This document shows positions 8,458 to 16,050 of a stretch of 46,556 nt of DNA, piece after piece. The position numbers and the translations under genes were made by a program. The DNA is from Chroogloeocystis siderophila 5.2 s.c.1 (GTDB lineage: Bacteria > Cyanobacteriota > Cyanobacteriia > Cyanobacteriales > Chroococcidiopsidaceae). Under the pieces are notes generated by a model. The model did no database searches and was not told where the DNA came from. It saw only the letters and a program-made list of their open reading frames with translations. The DNA is taken from the NCBI RefSeq assembly GCF_001904655.1, contig NZ_MRCC01000025.1, positions 1 to 46,556 of the forward strand, read 5' to 3'. Numbering within the stretch: position 1 is the stretch's first letter; every line of letters starts with the position of its first letter.

Positions 8458-10284
8458 CTACCATCGGATGCGGTAGGTTAGGCTAACAGTTCTACCTCTA
8501 GCAGGTAGATTGAGCGTTTCATCAGTAAAGCCGTCGAGTTGTGAATTTACGGTTTGATACTGCTCGTTTAAGAGATTCTGAATGTCCAAAGTTAACTCAC
8601 CCTGCCCCATATTGAGCGTGCTGGAAAAATTCACAACAGTGTAGCCGTCAATCGATAATGGGTCAGATCCAGCTTGAAATCCGGCGTGACGATTGTTAAC
8701 CTGTGATAGCTGCAAGCGGTTGCGCCAGTTTGGCAGCGTTTGATTTTCGATATACGCACTCAACGTTACAGGAAAAATCTCGTAGCTACTCAGCGCCAAA
8801 TAGTTTCCATCTTGGTCCGCGTCATTTTCGCCGAAACTGTAGCTCAGAGTGCCTCCAAGTTGCCAGTTGGTAGATGGCTGCCAGTCGATTGCGGCTTCAA
8901 TGCCATAGTTGCGCTGTGGCGCGCGCACAAGCTCAACACCACCACTGGGTAACGTCGTGTAAGCGGCTCCTAGATTGGACTCGTTGTAGAATGCAGACAG
9001 CGACGCTTGGACTTGTTGCCAATTGCCTTGAAGCCCGATTTGATAATAATTCACTTTCTGCGGCTGAAACAGTGTCAATTCAGGATCGATGCTAAAGTCT
9101 CTGGGCGAATAGCTGAGAATACTAAAGCCATAATCAGCAATAAAGAAATCTTGAGAAAACTGGGTATAAAGCTGGAGCGTTGGTGTTAGTTTGTAAACAA
9201 GGCTCACATTGAACAATAGATCGTTAAATTGAAGGACACTGCCAGCGATCGCCGTACCGTTGTAACGGTTGAAGTCACTGTCGTATAACGGAATGTAGTC
9301 GTCGATTTGCAGCTGAAGCCAGTTGTGCCGAATTCCACCACTTAGCTGTATGCGATCGTTGATCTGCCAATCTACTGAGGCAAACACGCCGAGGCTTTCT
9401 AACTCGTATGGCGGTACATAAGTCGCTTCACTTGTCTTTTGGGCAACCTGTCCGTTACTGAGGTCGTAAATTTGTTCATTAAAAAACTCCAGCTGAAGCG
9501 CATTTTTGGCTTGATGCTCGTAGTCGGCTCCCCAGCGTAAACGGACGCGATTCAACAGCGGCGTTTCTACTTGCAGTTGTCCCCCAATCAACTCGCTGCC
9601 CGATCCCGTGCGGATAATGCCATCAAAAAAGCCGTTGCGATCATCTAACAAGCTGCGTTCAACATAGCGCGATTGACTGTAGTAGCTAGAAAGCGACACA
9701 ACACTGCCTGCAACATTATCATTTGTATAGCCGACGCTGAGGTCGGTAGACGCTGTTCCAGGAGGATCGGTATTTCTTATCGTGACGCGGCGGCGAATTC
9801 CCTGCGCCTGCTGTCGTTCAGGCGTTTGTAAAAGATCTTCATCGGGGACAACATTGACACGATCAAACTGTTGGACAGTGCGGAATGTGAACTGCAAGCG
9901 CTCAGTTTTACTGAGATAAATATTGGCGCTGCCAAACGCATCGAGTTGCGTTGAGTCGTCGCTACCAAAGCTACCGTTGGGCAGCAAATTCCCTTGTGCA
10001 TCAAAAATGCTGTTGTTGAAGCGAGTAGAGATATCAAAGCGGTAGTTCAGATTTTTTGCTGTGCCTGCAAAGTATTGTCGCAATGAATAGTCAAATCCCT
10101 CTGCTTCCAAAACAGTACGACCACTGATCGGTGCAGTCACGCCGATTTCGGTAATCGCGGTGAAATTGTTCTGTGACTGAGCTTGGGTAGTAGGGGCTGC
10201 TTGATTTGCTTGAGCCATATGCATTGCGACTGGAAGTGCCGTTGCTGTTACCAGTGCAGCCACAGGAGTTGCTATCAATAGCAT
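8458..10284 (-). CDS. TonB-dependent receptor-like outer-membrane barrel without a plug domain
   Basis: 608 residues. The bulk is an alternating beta-strand pattern typical of the 22-strand barrel of TonB-dependent receptors, with the family's LDIQNLLNEQYQT signature close to the C-terminus and a terminal aromatic (YRIRW). The N-terminal plug (about 120-150 residues, with TonB box and LRGP..YG-type motif) and the AMIN region common in cyanobacterial receptors are absent; a hydrophobic leader of about 28 residues joins almost directly to the first barrel strands (ITEIGVTAPISGR). The leader has no basic residues, and a stop codon lies 12 bases upstream of the ATG, so no longer protein is possible. 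It may be an internally deleted or truncated receptor, or a plugless porin-like barrel. It lies 16 bases after the methyltransferase gene and is probably co-transcribed with it. Confidence 0.85.
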   Translation of the reverse strand: MLLIATPVAALVTATALPVAMHMAQANQAAPTTQAQSQNNFTAITEIGVTAPISGRTVLEAEGFDYSLRQYFAGTAKNLNYRFDISTRFNNSIFDAQGNLLPNGSFGSDDSTQLDAFGSANIYLSKTERLQFTFRTVQQFDRVNVVPDEDLLQTPERQQAQGIRRRVTIRNTDPPGTASTDLSVGYTNDNVAGSVVSLSSYYSQSRYVERSLLDDRNGFFDGIIRTGSGSELIGGQLQVETPLLNRVRLRWGADYEHQAKNALQLEFFNEQIYDLSNGQVAQKTSEATYVPPYELESLGVFASVDWQINDRIQLSGGIRHNWLQLQIDDYIPLYDSDFNRYNGTAIAGSVLQFNDLLFNVSLVYKLTPTLQLYTQFSQDFFIADYGFSILSYSPRDFSIDPELTLFQPQKVNYYQIGLQGNWQQVQASLSAFYNESNLGAAYTTLPSGGVELVRAPQRNYGIEAAIDWQPSTNWQLGGTLSYSFGENDADQDGNYLALSSYEIFPVTLSAYIENQTLPNWRNRLQLSQVNNRHAGFQAGSDPLSIDGYTVVNFSSTLNMGQGELTLDIQNLLNEQYQTVNSQLDGFTDETLNLPARGRTVSLTYRIRW

Positions 10285-10300
10285 GACAGCGATTTATGAT

Positions 10301-11629
10301 TCAAGGTTTTTCAACCATCACATACAAATCAGTCAAGAGCGTCGCTAACAAATCTGTTACTTGTTTTAGTGCTTGCTCGTCAGAAACAGGCTTAAGCGTA
10401 CAAGGATCTAAAGGTCTAATTTGCTGCCAGCGTTTGGCAATTGTTGCAACAGATTGTGGTGCTTCCCATAGTGGTAGCAAACAAGCCGCGATGTTACCGT
10501 CTACAGTAATTGTCTTTGCGCCTAAAATCGACAGGCATTGATTGATCGCTATGGGACGATTGTGCTGAGCAGATTCCCGAATCGCATCGCGAACCGCAGG
10601 CGTTTTTAATTGAGGATGCAGGTGAACGCGATCGCTACTGTGGAGCGCTGGCAAATTTTTATGAAAAGGCATCGGTGCAGCCAAACCCGTCTCTACATGA
10701 GTACACCAAAAGTCAAGCAGACGATGAATCGGATGAATTAGCTCAAAAAGCTCAAGCTGTTGCCGGTAGGAAAGCATCGGCAAGCTTAAGCCGATAAACG
10801 CGGGCATTTGCTCGATTGAACCAAAAAGCGGTGTGAGATCCCATTGCTGCCAATTCACCATTTCAATTAAGCTGAGTCCTGCGGCTGCAAGCATATCGAA
10901 TAGATTCGGAATGGTATAGCCTTTGTCTCCTTGCAGCAAATAGTTCATCCGAATCACTTGATTCGTCACTTCACCATCGGTACCAGGGGTCCAAGTTTTT
11001 GCTTTGAGATCAACCCAGCTTGGCATCGCGTTCATTGTTTCTCGTACCAATGCTTCTTCGGTTTCACCTACATTTTCGTGAAACAATCCCATCAGTTCAA
11101 ACATCTTTTGCGCGCGGTAAAAATGCTGTCGTTGAATTATGCTGTGCAGATTGGCACGAATAATGCCATCAGGCTTTAACACTACTTTCATCGTTTGCAG
11201 CCCTTCAACCGGATCGGGTAGTAAATACAGCACTTCATCACAGTTGATGTAGTCAAACTCTACTCCCAAGCGCGGTAGTTCTTCCGCCGACAGCACCTGA
11301 AACTCAAGTTGCACCCCGTTCAAGTGTGACACTCGCTTTTGTGCCATAGCGATGGAAGCAGGTGAGACATCAACGCCAATTACGCGTGCGCCTGGATTGG
11401 CGATCGCGAGAACGAGCGAAGTTAAACCACTACCGCAACCAACGTCAAGAATCACTTTATCCTGCGGATTCACGACGCGACGATGTTGTAAATAGTAGGG
11501 CGTAGCGATCGTCTGCTGATAAAGCTTACTCGGATCTGGCTGAATCGGCTGATCAATTGGAGTTGCTGGATAGGGAGCCGTTTCGTATTGGTGAAAAATA
11601 GCGTTGAGGCGATCAATTGAAAGACTCAT
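10301..11629 (-). CDS. Class I SAM-dependent methyltransferase with C-terminal extension
   Basis: 442 residues. SAM-binding motif I is clear (VILDVGCGSG, about residues 59-68), followed by the acidic end of strand 2 (VIGVDVS) and post-I motifs (FDYINCDEVLYLL). After the Rossmann-like domain (about 40-190) come some 230 residues with no family I recognise. The acceptor cannot be named: it could be a small molecule, a protein or a lipid. It precedes the TonB-receptor gene by 16 bases on the same strand, so a product, or a ligand such as a metallophore or cobalamin-like compound, handled by the barrel is conceivable but unproven. The spacer upstream shows no -24/-12 motif. Confidence 0.88.
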   Translation of the reverse strand: MSLSIDRLNAIFHQYETAPYPATPIDQPIQPDPSKLYQQTIATPYYLQHRRVVNPQDKVILDVGCGSGLTSLVLAIANPGARVIGVDVSPASIAMAQKRVSHLNGVQLEFQVLSAEELPRLGVEFDYINCDEVLYLLPDPVEGLQTMKVVLKPDGIIRANLHSIIQRQHFYRAQKMFELMGLFHENVGETEEALVRETMNAMPSWVDLKAKTWTPGTDGEVTNQVIRMNYLLQGDKGYTIPNLFDMLAAAGLSLIEMVNWQQWDLTPLFGSIEQMPAFIGLSLPMLSYRQQLELFELIHPIHRLLDFWCTHVETGLAAPMPFHKNLPALHSSDRVHLHPQLKTPAVRDAIRESAQHNRPIAINQCLSILGAKTITVDGNIAACLLPLWEAPQSVATIAKRWQQIRPLDPCTLKPVSDEQALKQVTDLLATLLTDLYVMVEKP

Positions 11630-12010
11630 AGGAATAAAAAGTCGATAGATGTGTTATCAAATTATTGAGCAGAGGAAAAAGGTTATTCGGCTTTTTATAC
11701 GGATTCAGGAACTAAAACCAATTAGTCGAACTAGATATGTAACAGAGGTCAGAGTTAAACTTCTCTCAGAGAAATCACTATGAGCTTTGATCATGTCCTA
11801 ACTCTATTGACTATGGCTATAAAAAGAATCTTCAAGGAGTGTGAAAACAAAACCGCTGAGTGCGGAGTTGATCAGTCTCACACACTCAGCACCGTTTAAT
11901 TAGTACTGCCTGGTCAAATTTTAGTGGCTTTCACGAATAGTGCTATCTCATCGATGCTCTGTGTGAAAGCGACAAAACGAGAAGGAAAGACTTATGCTGC
12001 TAGTTCCAAG
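11630..12010. other. Intergenic spacer with repeat copy B and an inverted repeat
   Basis: No gene. It holds copy B of the dispersed repeat (listed separately) and a long-looped inverted repeat, GCTGAGTG at 11855-11862 with CACTCAGC at 11883-11890, without a clean T-run. It lies between the end of the repeat-protein gene and the start of the methyltransferase gene. Confidence 0.5.
11742..11830 (+). repeat. Dispersed intergenic repeat, copy B
   Basis: Shares ordered blocks with copy A (minus strand) and copy C: AGAGGTCAG, GTTAAACTTCTC, GAGAAATCA, GCTTTGATCATGTCCTAAC and TATTGACTATGGCTATAAAA. Divergence by point changes with conserved order indicates a common ancestor. Confidence 0.65.
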
Positions 12011-12370
12011 TTATAAGGTTGGAGGCAGTGGCGGTGGTTCAACACCTTTGGGTGGCGGTGGTTCAACACCTTTGGGTGGCGGTGGTTCAACACCTTTGGG
12101 TGGCGGTGGTTCAACACCTTTGGGTGGCGGTGGTTCAACACCTTTGGGTGGCGGTGGTTCAACACCTTTGGGTGGTATAGTTGGTTGTCCCTTAACGCCT
12201 TTAGCTCCTTTTTGCTGAGCATAGAGCACTTCCGAGTTTGCCAAACCAAGTTCCGGCGTGGAGGTACGCACTGTTGCCGCAGCAGTTTCAGCAAGGAGAG
12301 GTGCAAGCGCAAGCGCGAAGAGCGCACCTGCTCCCCAACGGAGAATCAAAGTATGAGTAAATCGACTCAT
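12011..12370 (-). CDS. Small secreted proline-rich PPPPKGVE repeat protein
   Basis: 119 residues, no family recognised. The N-terminus is a good signal peptide: basic n-region MSRFTHTLILR, hydrophobic core GALFALALAPLLA and a cleavage region around AETAAA (residues 25-32). The mature part has a short linker (LYAQQKGAKGVKGQ), then six near-perfect copies of an 8-residue unit, PPPPKGVE, ending PPPLPPTL. A polyproline-II rod, one lysine and one glutamate per unit, is likely in the periplasm or at the surface. A clear Shine-Dalgarno (AAGGA, 9 bases before ATG) supports this frame and strand. Upstream lies a near-consensus sigma-54 promoter, making it the best candidate target of the rpoN operon. 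Function unknown; a wall spacer, adhesin or ligand-binding rod are guesses. Confidence 0.8.
   Translation of the reverse strand: MSRFTHTLILRWGAGALFALALAPLLAETAAATVRTSTPELGLANSEVLYAQQKGAKGVKGQPTIPPKGVEPPPPKGVEPPPPKGVEPPPPKGVEPPPPKGVEPPPPKGVEPPPLPPTL
12031..12174. repeat. 24-bp tandem repeat, six units
   Basis: Six essentially identical 24-base units begin at 12031, 12055, 12079, 12103, 12127 and 12151 (plus-strand unit GCGGTGGTTCAACACCTTTG followed by GGTG). The length is a multiple of 3, so copy-number change adds or removes whole PPPPKGVE units without shifting the frame. The near-identity of the units points to recent expansion or homogenisation. Confidence 0.95.
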
Positions 12371-12461
12371 GATGGGAGTCCTTCATTTGTCGTAAAGTAC
12401 AAATCCCTTTAGAACAAGCAAACTATCAGTTATGTAGTTTGGCTCTTTCTAGGGTTATGTG

Positions 12462-12485
12462 CGCAATTTAATTGCGATACGCAAT
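12462..12485 (-). promoter_or_regulatory. Three alternating CGCAAT half-sites at the predicted start of transcription
   Basis: Two overlapping perfect palindromes share a central arm: CGCAATT-T-AATTGCG at 12462-12476 and ATTGCG-ATA-CGCAAT at 12471-12485. They fall where transcription from the -24/-12 element would begin (about 12482), so a repressor or activator operator is a reasonable reading. The factor is unknown. Confidence 0.5.
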
Positions 12486-12492
12486 CTCTATG

Positions 12493-12508
12493 TGCAAAAA
12501 AGATGCCA
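12493..12508 (-). promoter_or_regulatory. Sigma-54 type -24/-12 promoter
   Basis: Read on the minus strand the sequence is TGGCATCTTTTTTGCA. GG and GC are separated by exactly 10 bases; the -24 part matches TGGCA(C/T), and the -12 part TTGCA is perfect. The predicted start is near 12482, giving a leader of about 110 bases to the repeat-protein ATG at 12370. It is in a non-coding spacer and correctly oriented, with an rpoN gene in the same block. A 6-bp inverted repeat (AAAATG-TTGAC-CATTTT) abuts its upstream side. Confidence 0.7.
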
Positions 12509-12534
12509 AAAATGTTGACCATTTTGCATAACTA

Positions 12535-12610
12535 TAGCAGGAGTCAGGGAAATCATGATGCGCTTTGATAATGTTCTAACTCTACTGACTAAGACTATAA
12601 AAGCAGTCCC
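12535..12610 (+). repeat. Dispersed intergenic repeat, copy C
   Basis: Shorter copy sharing GGAGTCAGGGA, GAAATCATGATGCGCTTTGA-like, AATGTTCTAACTCTACTGAC and GACTATAAAAGC blocks with copies A and B. It lies upstream of the -24/-12 promoter, where an activator would normally bind. Confidence 0.6.
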
Positions 12611-12663
12611 TTGTAACTAAACTAGGTTAAAACATGAACAAGTTTTTGAGCGCCAATACGAGA

Positions 12664-12685
12664 AGCTACAGCCATGACTGTAGCT
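12664..12685 (-). terminator. Hairpin downstream of the orphan receiver gene
   Basis: A perfect 8-bp stem, AGCTACAG / CTGTAGCT, with a 6-base loop lies about 50 bases after the stop of the CheY-like gene. There is no T-run, so intrinsic termination is uncertain; it could instead protect the 3' end of the transcript. Confidence 0.4.
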
Positions 12686-12732
12686 CATATGCATATAACT
12701 TGTTTAAAGTCAATAGCTTTAATCGTTTAGGG

Positions 12733-13284
12733 CTAGCTAGCACGATGATGCAGCCAAGTTATAAGTTGTGCTATTTGTTTTTTTAATTGGTTTATTTCAG
12801 TTTGCATCTTTGTAACTTTTTCAGTTAATAGTTGTACTTCATTCAGATTTGCATCTTCTAGAGGAACCTGGATCGCAGTAGGATTAATAATACCTTCTGT
12901 GCGGGGTAGTTTTGCCTTTTGCATGGCTGACTTAATTGCAGCAACTAATTCTCTTTGTTCAAACGGTTTTGAAATAAATTCAAAATACTCAAACGGCTCC
13001 TGAATTTTTTCTAAGACTTCTTCCTTGCGTCCAGACATCAAGACTAAAGGAATTTTTTGCCAATTATTATTTTGTTGAATTTGCTGAAAGACTTCCCATC
13101 CACTAAGCTTAGGCAGAAGAAAATCTAGCATAATTAAACTTAGTGATTCTTGCGATATTAGTTTTAGACCTTCTACACCATCTTTTGCTTCTAAAACGAC
13201 AAAATTACCAGGCGGTAACATTTCCTTAACGCGTGCTCGAATTACGCGACTATCGTCAATAACGAGAATTTTATTACTTCTCAC
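12733..13284 (-). CDS. Stand-alone CheY-like response regulator with C-terminal coiled coil
   Basis: 183 residues starting at a GTG preceded by GAGGGAG. The receiver occupies residues 4-125 (acidic pair D10/D11, phospho-acceptor D54 in IMLDFLLPKLSG, K near 108 in ISKPFEQRE). After a linker, residues 145-178 form a heptad-like coiled coil (LLTEKVTKMQTEINQLKKQI), which could mediate dimerisation or partner docking. There is no DNA-binding output domain. No kinase is adjacent. It is the first of seven consecutive minus-strand genes leading to the sigma-54 operon, but its functional link to them is only positional. Confidence 0.9.
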   Translation of the reverse strand: MRSNKILVIDDSRVIRARVKEMLPPGNFVVLEAKDGVEGLKLISQESLSLIMLDFLLPKLSGWEVFQQIQQNNNWQKIPLVLMSGRKEEVLEKIQEPFEYFEFISKPFEQRELVAAIKSAMQKAKLPRTEGIINPTAIQVPLEDANLNEVQLLTEKVTKMQTEINQLKKQIAQLITWLHHRAS

Positions 13285-13830
13285 AGCGATGGCTCCCTCA
13301 AATAAGATAAAAATAATAAATAGTAAATTTTTAAGTAGTTTTCGTTACTAAGTGTTTAGAAAAAAATAGGAAAGAAAGCAGTTTTAGCTTAGTAGTAGGG
13401 AAAAAGTGACGCAATTTTATGACCTATTCCCATAACCTGCCGAGTGCGCATAACATTGGCAGTATTTTAAATATCGCCGAAGTTGCCAGTGTGGCATTTT
13501 TACCTATAGTTTGTAACAATAACGCTATAGGATAAACTTAACGCTGCTGCTGATCTCAGTCCAAGAGAAATTTTACTGATACTAAACTCAGGCAATTTTA
13601 AGTATGCTAATGATTTAAGTAAATCTACGGTAGTTGCGCTTGAGCTTCATTAAGAGCGTACAACTGGGATTACTAAAAAATCAGCCGTGCTGCGTAAGTC
13701 ATGAATTGTTTACTGTGACTATTAGGCTGATTCAGATCTCTATTGAGTAGATAGCCTATAGTTTATAGAGAAGATTACTTAAGTATTAACAGGTTTTTAT
13801 CTGCTGCTGCTGCAATTTTACTAAGTGTTT
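13285..13830. other. Intergenic region between orphan regulator and lipA
   Basis: About 545 bases with no gene that I can support. It contains an 8-bp inverted repeat AATCAGCC (13679-13686) / GGCTGATT (13725-13732) around a 38-base loop in the lipA leader; no known riboswitch or RNA is recognised. It also has a weak minus-strand GG-N10-GC match at 13411-13424 (TTGC good, -24 poor). Confidence 0.45.
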
Positions 13831-14724
13831 ATGAATAAATCGCCTGCTTCCGAACTCAAGTTAGAACCAGTACCTGCATGGTTGCGTCGTCCGATTGGAA
13901 AAGCTAGCGAACTATCTACAGTTCAAAGAATTATTAAGCAGCGTCAAATTCATACTATCTGTGAAGAAGGTCGCTGTCCTAACCGTGGTGAGTGTTACGC
14001 GCAAAAAACAGCATCATTTTTACTAATGGGGCCTACTTGCACTAGGTCTTGTGCATTTTGTCAAGTTGATAAAGGTCACGCACCCATGCCATTAGATCCT
14101 GACGAACCGCGCAAGGTAGCAGAAGCTGTGCAGTTATTGGGGTTACGCTATGTGGTTTTGACTTCGGTAGCGCGGGACGATCTACCGGATCAAGGTGCGA
14201 GTTGGTTTGTGAAAACGATGGAAGCGATCCGCGAAGATAACCCAGAGATACAAATTGAGGTTCTCACAGCAGATTTTTGGGGTGGTACTTCTAAAGAAAC
14301 AGGACAACGCGATCGCATCGCGACAGTCGTCCAAGCAAAACCAGCGTGTTATAACCACAATATTGAAACAGTACGCCGCTTACAAGGATCTGTACGCCGT
14401 GGGGCTAAATACGATCGCTCGCTACACGTTCTCCAAATTGTCAAAGAACTGAATGCAAGTATTCCAACAAAATCTGGGTTAATGCTAGGACACGGCGAAA
14501 GCGAAGCTGAAATTGTGGAAACAATGGCAGACTTGCGGGCAGTAGGGTGCGATCGCATTACGATTGGTCAATATATGCGCCCTTCGCTTGCACACCTTCC
14601 AGTGCAAAAATACTGGACACCCGAAGAATTTGAACATTTAGGCGCGATCGCCCGCGATATCGGCTTTGCGCACGTTCGTTCGGGTCCATTGGTGCGGAGT
14701 TCTTATCATGCTGGAGAGGGCTAG
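13831..14724 (+). CDS. lipA: Lipoyl synthase
   Basis: 297 residues from ATG 13831; a GTG two codons upstream is also possible. This radical-SAM enzyme inserts two sulfur atoms into octanoyl groups on lipoyl carrier proteins (pyruvate dehydrogenase E2, glycine cleavage H). The auxiliary-cluster motif C-x4-C-x5-C ([12 protein letters not shown], about residues 44-55) and the radical-SAM motif C-x3-C-x2-C (CTRSCAFC, about 70-77) are both intact. The C-terminus carries the conserved RSSYHAG whose serine helps bind the auxiliary cluster. Length is standard. Cyanobacteria often keep two lipA paralogues; which one this is cannot be told here. Confidence 0.96.
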   Translation: MNKSPASELKLEPVPAWLRRPIGKASELSTVQRIIKQRQIHTICEEGRCPNRGECYAQKTASFLLMGPTCTRSCAFCQVDKGHAPMPLDPDEPRKVAEAVQLLGLRYVVLTSVARDDLPDQGASWFVKTMEAIREDNPEIQIEVLTADFWGGTSKETGQRDRIATVVQAKPACYNHNIETVRRLQGSVRRGAKYDRSLHVLQIVKELNASIPTKSGLMLGHGESEAEIVETMADLRAVGCDRITIGQYMRPSLAHLPVQKYWTPEEFEHLGAIARDIGFAHVRSGPLVRSSYHAGEG

Positions 14725-14891
14725 GAAAGTCGATTAGAGGTCAGGGTTTGGAGGTCAAAGGTCAGTAGCTGACACTAACTGACTTTAGCCGCTCGCTTGT
14801 TGCTCCTTTGAAAATATTTCTAGAGAAATGTACTCAAAGAAACCAATGTTTGGTATTTCTTAATAAGTTACAACATTAGGAGTTGGTTCTG

Positions 14892-15029
14892 ATGACTTCT
14901 CAAGCTACAAAAGATGCCACGATTAAAACAGGTAATCCTCCCTATCCTTATCGGACGATCATTTCGCTCATCTTGCTAGCAGGTAACTTCTTAGTCGCTG
15001 CGATTTATTTCCGCATTATTAATCCTTAA
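14892..15029 (+). CDS. psb34: Photosystem II assembly protein Psb34-like small membrane protein
   Basis: 45 residues starting MTSQATKDATIKTGNPPYPY. A cytosolic N-terminal arm with the conserved NPPYPYRT is followed by one membrane helix (ISLILLAGNFLVAAIYF) and a short RIINP tail. This pattern matches the cyanobacterial one-helix Psb34 family, which binds a CP47-containing PSII assembly intermediate in the thylakoid. Shine-Dalgarno AGGAG at 14878-14882 is 9 bases before the ATG. The gene is easily missed because of its size. It follows lipA by 167 bases and is probably independent. Confidence 0.85.
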   Translation: MTSQATKDATIKTGNPPYPYRTIISLILLAGNFLVAAIYFRIINP

Positions 15030-15180
15030 GTTAAAGCATATGTGCGTTAGGCATGATTTGAGTGTTAGGGAGCTATGTCTGTCATAAGGTGCTGATGATA
15101 GCTGCATAGCGTCTTGTTGGGTGTTGGAGGTAAGGTAGCCACCAAGCCACTAACACTTAACTCCTAAGCTCAAATCGTCC

Positions 15181-16050
15181 TTAGATTGTTCCTTTAAACA
15201 GTCCTTTAGGACGAATCAGAAGTACTAAAATCATAATGAATAGCGCTACACCTTGTTTGTATTGCGAACCAAGAAAAGGTGTACTCACTTCCTGTGATAT
15301 CCCAATAATTAAAGCAGCAGCGATCGCGCCGTAAGGATTGCCAATTCCGCCAAGAATGACTGAAGCAAACATTGGCAAAATCAGAAACCAACCCATATTA
15401 GGACGGACTGCGGTAACTAAGCCATACATACTACCGCCTAAAGCAGTTAAACTCCCTGCGATCGTCCAAGTCCAAATGATTACTTGGTCAACATTAATCC
15501 CAGAAACGCGAGCAAGATCGATATCGTCTGCAACCGCACGCATTGCTTTACCAACTTTTGTATTCTGTAATAGATAGTGCAAACTCAGAATTGCTAGTAC
15601 GGCTAAAGCGAGAACAATGATTTGATTTTGGGGGATTTTTAGCCCGAAAATGTTTCTCGCTGGAGAAATGGGCAGATTGTAAGCTTGATTGCTACCACCC
15701 CAAACAAAAACAATCGCATAGCGGATGAAAAGCGCAAGTCCAATCGAAAGGATAATCAATGTTGTAGAAGTCGCGCGGTTGGCACGCATTCGCGACCACA
15801 GTAATTTTTCTGATAGTAGCATCGCAACTACTGTACCAAGCGCCCCAAGAACCATCGATAGCCAGATATTAATATTTCCTACAGTATTAGCAACGAGCGT
15901 CAGATAAGCGCCTAACGTCATAAAGTCGCCATGCGCAAAGTTTGCTAGACGCAATATTCCATATGTTAGTGTTAACCCCACCGCAGCTAAAGCAATGATG
16001 CTACCGACTGCAATTCCATTAACGATGAGTTGAGCTTGTTGTACGTCCAT
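15181..16050 (-). CDS. Branched-chain/neutral amino acid ABC transporter permease (LivH/NatD-type)
   Basis: 289 residues and about eight membrane helices. The N-terminal LTLTYGILRLANFAHGDFM and the internal GKAMRAVADDIDLARVSGIN loop, which contacts the ATPase, are hallmarks of LivH permeases. In cyanobacteria the N-I neutral amino acid system (NatA-E) and urea transporters (UrtB) use such subunits; the length and lack of extra N-terminal domain favour a Nat/Liv member over UrtB. No binding protein, second permease or ATPase gene is adjacent, so its partners must be encoded elsewhere, as is usual for scattered nat genes. Confidence 0.92.
   Translation of the reverse strand: MDVQQAQLIVNGIAVGSIIALAAVGLTLTYGILRLANFAHGDFMTLGAYLTLVANTVGNINIWLSMVLGALGTVVAMLLSEKLLWSRMRANRATSTTLIILSIGLALFIRYAIVFVWGGSNQAYNLPISPARNIFGLKIPQNQIIVLALAVLAILSLHYLLQNTKVGKAMRAVADDIDLARVSGINVDQVIIWTWTIAGSLTALGGSMYGLVTAVRPNMGWFLILPMFASVILGGIGNPYGAIAAALIIGISQEVSTPFLGSQYKQGVALFIMILVLLIRPKGLFKGTI

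Noticed and set aside
11152-11167. TGGCACGAATAATGCC, a -24/-12-like match on the plus strand
   Set aside because: It is inside the methyltransferase coding sequence, antisense, with no plus-strand gene for 2.6 kb. The -24 half is perfect but ATGC is weaker; chance is likely, though an antisense transcript cannot be excluded.
12031-12174. Short regular repeats as a possible CRISPR array
   Set aside because: Units are contiguous with no spacers and lie inside a coding sequence; there are no cas genes in the window.
11994-12218. Plus-strand open frame encoding GGGGSTPL repeats
   Set aside because: It is the antisense reading of the 24-bp array. The minus strand has the signal peptide, Shine-Dalgarno sequence and promoter, so the Gly-Ser frame is a by-product of a repeat length divisible by three.
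13411-13424. GG-N10-GC with TTGC on the minus strand upstream of the orphan receiver gene
   Set aside because: The -24 half (AGGTCAT) matches only the GG, which is expected often by chance in a spacer of this size.
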